The position numbers were made by a program, and so were the translations under genes. The notes beneath the pieces were generated by a model. That model was given only the letters and a program-made list of their open reading frames with translations, had not been told where the DNA came from and made no database searches. From the NCBI GenBank assembly GCA_040773965.1, contig JAXGVG010000023.1:1-17396 (forward strand): 17,396 nt of DNA, read 5' to 3'. This DNA is from JAXGVG01 sp040773965. Its GTDB lineage: Bacteria > Pseudomonadota > Alphaproteobacteria > UBA9219. Position 1 is the first letter of the stretch; every line of letters starts with the position of its first letter. Shown in pieces: positions 14,108-17,396 of this stretch.

Positions 14108-15160
14108 ATGACGGACAAAATTCTTCTCGACGTTCTGAAAGGAAAAAACGTTAACCGCATGCCTGTATGGCTGATGCGTCAGGCAGGCCGTTACCTGCCC
14201 GAATACCGTCGTTTAAGGGAAAAAGCGGGCAGTTTTCTCGGCCTTTGTTTGAATGCCGATCTGGCTGCCATGGTTGCGTTGCAACCGGTTAGTAGGTTCG
14301 AACTCGATGCGGCCATTCTTTTTTCGGACATTTTGATGGTGCCTTACGGACTGGGACAACAACTGGAATTCCGCGAGAAGGAAGGGCCTTTTCTGGAGCC
14401 GGTAACGCCGGACAATATAAAAAATCTTGTTTGGAAAGCCGAAAAACTTGAGCCCGTTTTCGGAACCATGGAACGAATGAAACAAAAGCTGCCGGGACAT
14501 GTGGCCCGTTTGGGTTTTGCGGGAGGGTTGTGGACCGTGGCCTGTTATATGGTGGAAGGACGCGGAAAAAGCGGTTTTTCGCGCGTTATGAAGACGGACG
14601 TCGAGTGTCCAGGTTTTATGGACCGCCTGATGGATATTTTGAATGACGCGACTCTTGAGTATATTGGCCGCCAGATCGAAGCGGGCGCCGAGGCCATTCA
14701 ACTATTCGATAGCTGGGCCGGATTGCTGAAAGGAAAGCGTTTCCGCAAAAGGGTTCTCGAACCGACAAAGGCGCTGATTGAGGCTTTGAAGAAAGAATAT
14801 CCCGGCGTGCCCGTTATCGGCTTTCCGCGCGGCGCGCGGCTTGAGGACTACAAAAAGTTTCGCGACATGACGGGCGTCGACGCCCTGGGACTGGACCAAA
14901 ACGTTTCCGTCGATTACGCGCGCGCCGCCCTGAAGGGAAAAATTCCTTTGCAAGGCAATCTGGATCCGGAATTGCTGGTGACGGGCGGCGACAAGATGAA
15001 GGAAAGCGCGGCCTACATTATGGATCGACTTGGACCCGATCATATTTTCAATCTCGGGCACGGAATCCGGCCGGAGACGCCGCCGGGCAACGTTGCCGGG
15101 CTTGTGGATTTTCTGCGCGCGCGACAGAGGCAACATGAAAATAGCCGTTCTTCTGTTTAA
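14108..15160 (+). CDS. hemE: Uroporphyrinogen decarboxylase
   Basis: HemE removes four carboxyl groups from uroporphyrinogen III to give coproporphyrinogen III in heme synthesis; it is cytosolic and needs no cofactor. The 350 residues match the family length. Motifs: PVWLMRQAGRYLPEYR at 19-34 with R24 and R28, ILFSDIL at 70-76 with the catalytic-site D74, IQLFDSWAG in the middle, GFPRGA, and GHGIRPETPPGNV near the end. I use the ATG at 14108; a GTG at 14102 adds two residues and is better spaced from GGAAAA (14090-14095), so the start is uncertain by two codons. The gene begins at the edge of the candidate origin, so origin firing and hemE transcription share the same sequence. Its end overlaps hemH by 26 bases. 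Confidence 0.97.
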   Translation: MTDKILLDVLKGKNVNRMPVWLMRQAGRYLPEYRRLREKAGSFLGLCLNADLAAMVALQPVSRFELDAAILFSDILMVPYGLGQQLEFREKEGPFLEPVTPDNIKNLVWKAEKLEPVFGTMERMKQKLPGHVARLGFAGGLWTVACYMVEGRGKSGFSRVMKTDVECPGFMDRLMDILNDATLEYIGRQIEAGAEAIQLFDSWAGLLKGKRFRKRVLEPTKALIEALKKEYPGVPVIGFPRGARLEDYKKFRDMTGVDALGLDQNVSVDYARAALKGKIPLQGNLDPELLVTGGDKMKESAAYIMDRLGPDHIFNLGHGIRPETPPGNVAGLVDFLRARQRQHENSRSSV

Positions 15161-16079
15161 TCTCGGCGGCCCCGGAAACCTGAAAGAAGTAAGGCCCTTT
15201 CTTTTCCGTCTTTTCAACGATCCTGCCATCCTGGGCGCGCCCCAGCCGTGGCGTTCGATGATGGCGTGGTTTTTGGCGCTTGGACGATGCCGCGCGGCGA
15301 GGAAAATCTACGCGCAAACCGGAGGCCGTTCGCTTCTTTTTGAAAACACGGAAAAACAGGCGCACGCGCTCGAAAAAGAACTTGGCGGAGCGGGCGACGT
15401 CCGCTGTTTTGTTGGCATGCGTTACGCGAGTCCTTTCATTCGCGACGCGTGGAGAGAAATCAGTTCGTTTGCGCCTAACGTTGTCGTTCAACTGCCGCTT
15501 TATCCCCAATTTTCCACGACGACGACGGGATCAAGTCTCGAAGAATCCGCGCGGCGCCAAAATTTTGGCGTTCCGGTGAGGACAATCACGGACTATCCGG
15601 AGCTTGAAGGTTTTGTGCGTTTTATGGCGGACAGGACACGCGAAGCTTACGACGAAGCGCGCCAATACGGACAGCCGAAAATTCTTTTGTCGGCGCACGG
15701 CCTTCCGGAACGAAGGGTCCGCATGGGCGATCCCTATCCCCTGCAATGCGAAAAAACGGCGCGCGCGTTCATGCGGGCGCTGAGCCTTCCTGAAGCGGAC
15801 GCGACGCTTTGTTACCAGAGCCGCATCGGTCCCGTGAAATGGATAGGACCGCAGACGCGCGATGAAATCGTCAAGGCGGGGGGGGCGAAAAGACCCGTGG
15901 TCGTCGTGCCCATATCCTTTGTTTCGGAACACGCGGAAACGCTTGTCGAAATCGACCGCGAATACGCGGATCTTGCAGCCAGGTCCGGCGTTCCCCTTTT
16001 TCTCCGTGCGCCCGTATGCGGAACGGACCCTGCGTTCATTGGCGCGCTGGCGGCGCTTGTCCGGGACGCTCTTCGCTGA
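15135..16079 (+). CDS. hemH: Ferrochelatase
   Basis: HemH inserts Fe2+ into protoporphyrin IX, the last step of heme synthesis, at the membrane. The 314 residues start LLFNLGGP (6-13), with YPQFSTTTTGSS at 123-134, the catalytic His188 in LLSAHGLPER, QSRIGP at 228-233 and SEHAETLVEID at 264-274 with the conserved E268. It is somewhat shorter than the ~340 common in this class, mainly at the C-terminus. The ATG at 15135 follows AGAGG (15126-15130) by 4 bases and begins right at the conserved N-terminus, within the last codons of hemE, so the two are coupled. The stop codon sits in the loop of a hairpin terminator. hemJ, often near this cluster in alphaproteobacteria, is absent here. Confidence 0.96.
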   Translation: MKIAVLLFNLGGPGNLKEVRPFLFRLFNDPAILGAPQPWRSMMAWFLALGRCRAARKIYAQTGGRSLLFENTEKQAHALEKELGGAGDVRCFVGMRYASPFIRDAWREISSFAPNVVVQLPLYPQFSTTTTGSSLEESARRQNFGVPVRTITDYPELEGFVRFMADRTREAYDEARQYGQPKILLSAHGLPERRVRMGDPYPLQCEKTARAFMRALSLPEADATLCYQSRIGPVKWIGPQTRDEIVKAGGAKRPVVVVPISFVSEHAETLVEIDREYADLAARSGVPLFLRAPVCGTDPAFIGALAALVRDALR

Positions 16080-16098
16080 AGACGTCCGGAGCGTTTTC
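16060..16098 (+). terminator. Hairpin terminator overlapping the hemH stop
   Basis: Arms TCCGG-G-ACG-C-TCTTC (16060-16074) and GAAGACGTCCGGA (16078-16090) pair over 13 base pairs with two single-base bulges and a 3-base loop GCT. GCGTTTT follows. The T run is short, so termination may be partial. The stem includes the last hemH codons and its TGA. Confidence 0.5.
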
Positions 16099-16186
16099 AT
16101 AGAGAAAGAACAACGAAATAAGGTTAACGCCGCCACAACGCGATGAAACATGGTTAATGCCGAAAGCAACTATTTGTTGAATTCTT

Positions 16187-16215
16187 TTGACACACCCGCG
16201 CTTTTCCATTAAGCA
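16187..16215 (+). promoter_or_regulatory. Possible rho promoter with long leader
   Basis: A perfect -35 TTGACA (16187-16192) is followed after 17 bases by TAAGCA, a poor -10. It would give a leader of roughly 170 bases before rho. The gap 16080-16390 otherwise holds three TAAAGG repeats (16290, 16305, 16330) and C-rich stretches but no open frame I can support. Confidence 0.35.
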
Positions 16216-16390
16216 TGGCCCAGCTTCGAAGCGGATGTTATTCCGGTTTTTGCCCTTTTCTTTCCGCTCGAAACCCCCACCTCAGCGCGTAAAGGCCGTA
16301 CCGGTAAAGGGCGGTGCGTCCTGGAACGATAAAGGTTCAGCGCGAGTTTCAATTGTTTATCAACCCCTCGGGACATTCCATAAGGCTCAC

Positions 16391-17396
16391 ATGAATTTAC
16401 GGGAACTGAAGGCCAAAACGCCCGCCGAATTGCTGGCTTTTGCCGAAGAAATGCATATTGAAAACGCCGGAACGATGCGCAAGCAGGAAATGATGTTCGC
16501 CATCCTGAAGGCGCAGGCCCAACAGGAAAAAGCCATCTACGGCGATGGCGTTCTGGAAGTTTTGCCTGACGGCTTCGGCTTTCTGCGCTCGCCGGAATCC
16601 AATTATCTCGCCGGACCGGACGACATCTACGTATCGCCGAGCCAGGTCCGCAAGTTCAGCTTGCGCACGGGCGACACCATCGAGGGCGAAATCCGCGCGC
16701 CCAAGGACGCAGAGCGCTATTTTGCGCTTCTCAAGGTCAACAGCATCAACTTCCAAGACCCGGACAAAACGCGGCACCGCATCACGTTCGACAACCTGAC
16801 GCCGCTCTACCCGGACGAACACCTCAAGCTCGAACTGCAGGAAACCGGCAAGAAGGAATATACGACGCGGATCATCGATTTGATCTGTCCGCTCGGCAAG
16901 GGCCAGCGCGGGCTCATCGTCGCGCCGCCGCGCACCGGCAAAACCGTGATGCTGCAAAACATCGCGCACGCTATCACGTCCAACCATCCGGAAGTCTACC
17001 TGATCGTGCTGCTGATCGACGAACGCCCCGAGGAAGTCACGGACATGGCGCGTTCGGTCAAGGGCGAGGTCATCAGTTCCACGTTCGACGAGCCCGCCTC
17101 GCGCCACGTGCAGGTCGCGGAAATGGTCATCGAAAAAGCCAAGCGCCTCGTCGAGCACAAGCGCGACGTGGTCATTCTGCTGGACAGCATCACGCGCCTG
17201 GCCCGGGCCTATAATGCCGTGGTACCGCCCAGCGGCAAGATCCTCTCGGGGGGACTGGATGCCAACGCCCTGCAACGGCCCAAGCGCTTCTTCGGCGCCG
17301 CCCGCAACATCGAGGAAGGTGGCTCGCTCACGATCATCGCCACCGCGCTCATCGACACCGGGTCGCGCATGGACGACGTGATCTACGAGGAATTCA
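16391..17396 (+). CDS. rho: Transcription termination factor Rho, 3' end beyond window
   Basis: Rho is a hexameric RNA-dependent ATPase helicase that ends transcription at C-rich unstructured RNA. The window holds 335 of about 420 residues. The N-terminal helical domain is at 1-45 (MNLRELKAKTPAELL), then the cold-shock-like RNA-binding domain with YGDGVLEVLPDGFGFLRSP at about 50-68 and the family's DIYVSPSQVRKF. The ATPase domain has the P-loop APPRTGKT with K184, Walker B VVILLDSITRLARAY, the Q-loop region with SGGLDANALQRPKRFFGAARN, and ATALIDTGSRMDDVIYEEF at the window edge. The ATG at 16391 follows AAGG (16382-16385) by 5 bases and gives the standard N-terminus. It is co-directional with hemE-hemH but separated by about 310 bases with its own likely promoter. 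Confidence 0.98.
   Translation, partial: MNLRELKAKTPAELLAFAEEMHIENAGTMRKQEMMFAILKAQAQQEKAIYGDGVLEVLPDGFGFLRSPESNYLAGPDDIYVSPSQVRKFSLRTGDTIEGEIRAPKDAERYFALLKVNSINFQDPDKTRHRITFDNLTPLYPDEHLKLELQETGKKEYTTRIIDLICPLGKGQRGLIVAPPRTGKTVMLQNIAHAITSNHPEVYLIVLLIDERPEEVTDMARSVKGEVISSTFDEPASRHVQVAEMVIEKAKRLVEHKRDVVILLDSITRLARAYNAVVPPSGKILSGGLDANALQRPKRFFGAARNIEEGGSLTIIATALIDTGSRMDDVIYEEF

Noticed and set aside
14295..14305. GGTTCGAACTC resembling a tRNA T arm
   Set aside because: It lies inside hemE coding for the conserved RFELDAA stretch, and no acceptor or anticodon arms surround it.

Overview
This window looks like a chromosomal replication-origin region of an alphaproteobacterium of fairly high GC content whose closer affiliation I cannot fix. 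The evidence is the gene set and its order: rsmG, mnmG, mnmE and a DUF6489-like gene on one side, a tightly coupled ppsR-aroE-coaE-dnaQ operon, then hemE-hemH-rho in the opposite direction. The ~400-base gap between divergent ppsR (the RP001/CC0001-type gene) and hemE is where the origin lies in Caulobacter and Rickettsia. Here it carries a perfect DnaA box (13900-13908), several degenerate boxes and an AT-rich stretch beside hemE.

Layout: 1-2459 (minus) holds rsmG (cut by the window edge) and mnmG, overlapping by 8 bases; a parS-like centromere site is embedded in the rsmG reading frame at 530-545. 2460-6252 separates mnmG from mnmE, two tRNA-modification partners that are usually neighbours. 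It holds an unrecognised 226-aa gene (+), an alpha/beta hydrolase (-), a small hypothetical ORF (+), a REP-like palindrome and a secreted glycine-rich protein (-). 6253-7864 (minus) is the DUF6489-like gene plus mnmE (TTG start). 7967-10667 (+) is a predicted GT-C type membrane glycosyltransferase followed by a dienelactone-hydrolase-like protein with Gly in place of the nucleophile. 10686-13701 (minus) is dnaQ, coaE, aroE and ppsR, with 3-4 base gaps or ATGA overlaps. 13702-14107 is the candidate oriC. 14108 to the end (+) is hemE, hemH and rho (cut by the window edge).

Taken together: tRNA wobble-uridine modification (MnmE/MnmG), rRNA methylation (RsmG), heme synthesis (HemE, HemH), transcription termination (Rho), CoA and shikimate enzymes and a DNA polymerase III proofreading-type exonuclease flank the origin. 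Every core gene is transcribed away from the candidate origin, so co-directional with the forks. All head-on genes (2805, 4580, 7967, 10017) are accessory. The likeliest points of novelty are the parS site inside rsmG, the accessory block splitting mnmE from mnmG, the glycine-rich exported protein and the nucleophile-less hydrolase. I see no tRNA or rRNA gene, CRISPR array, transposase or integrase.
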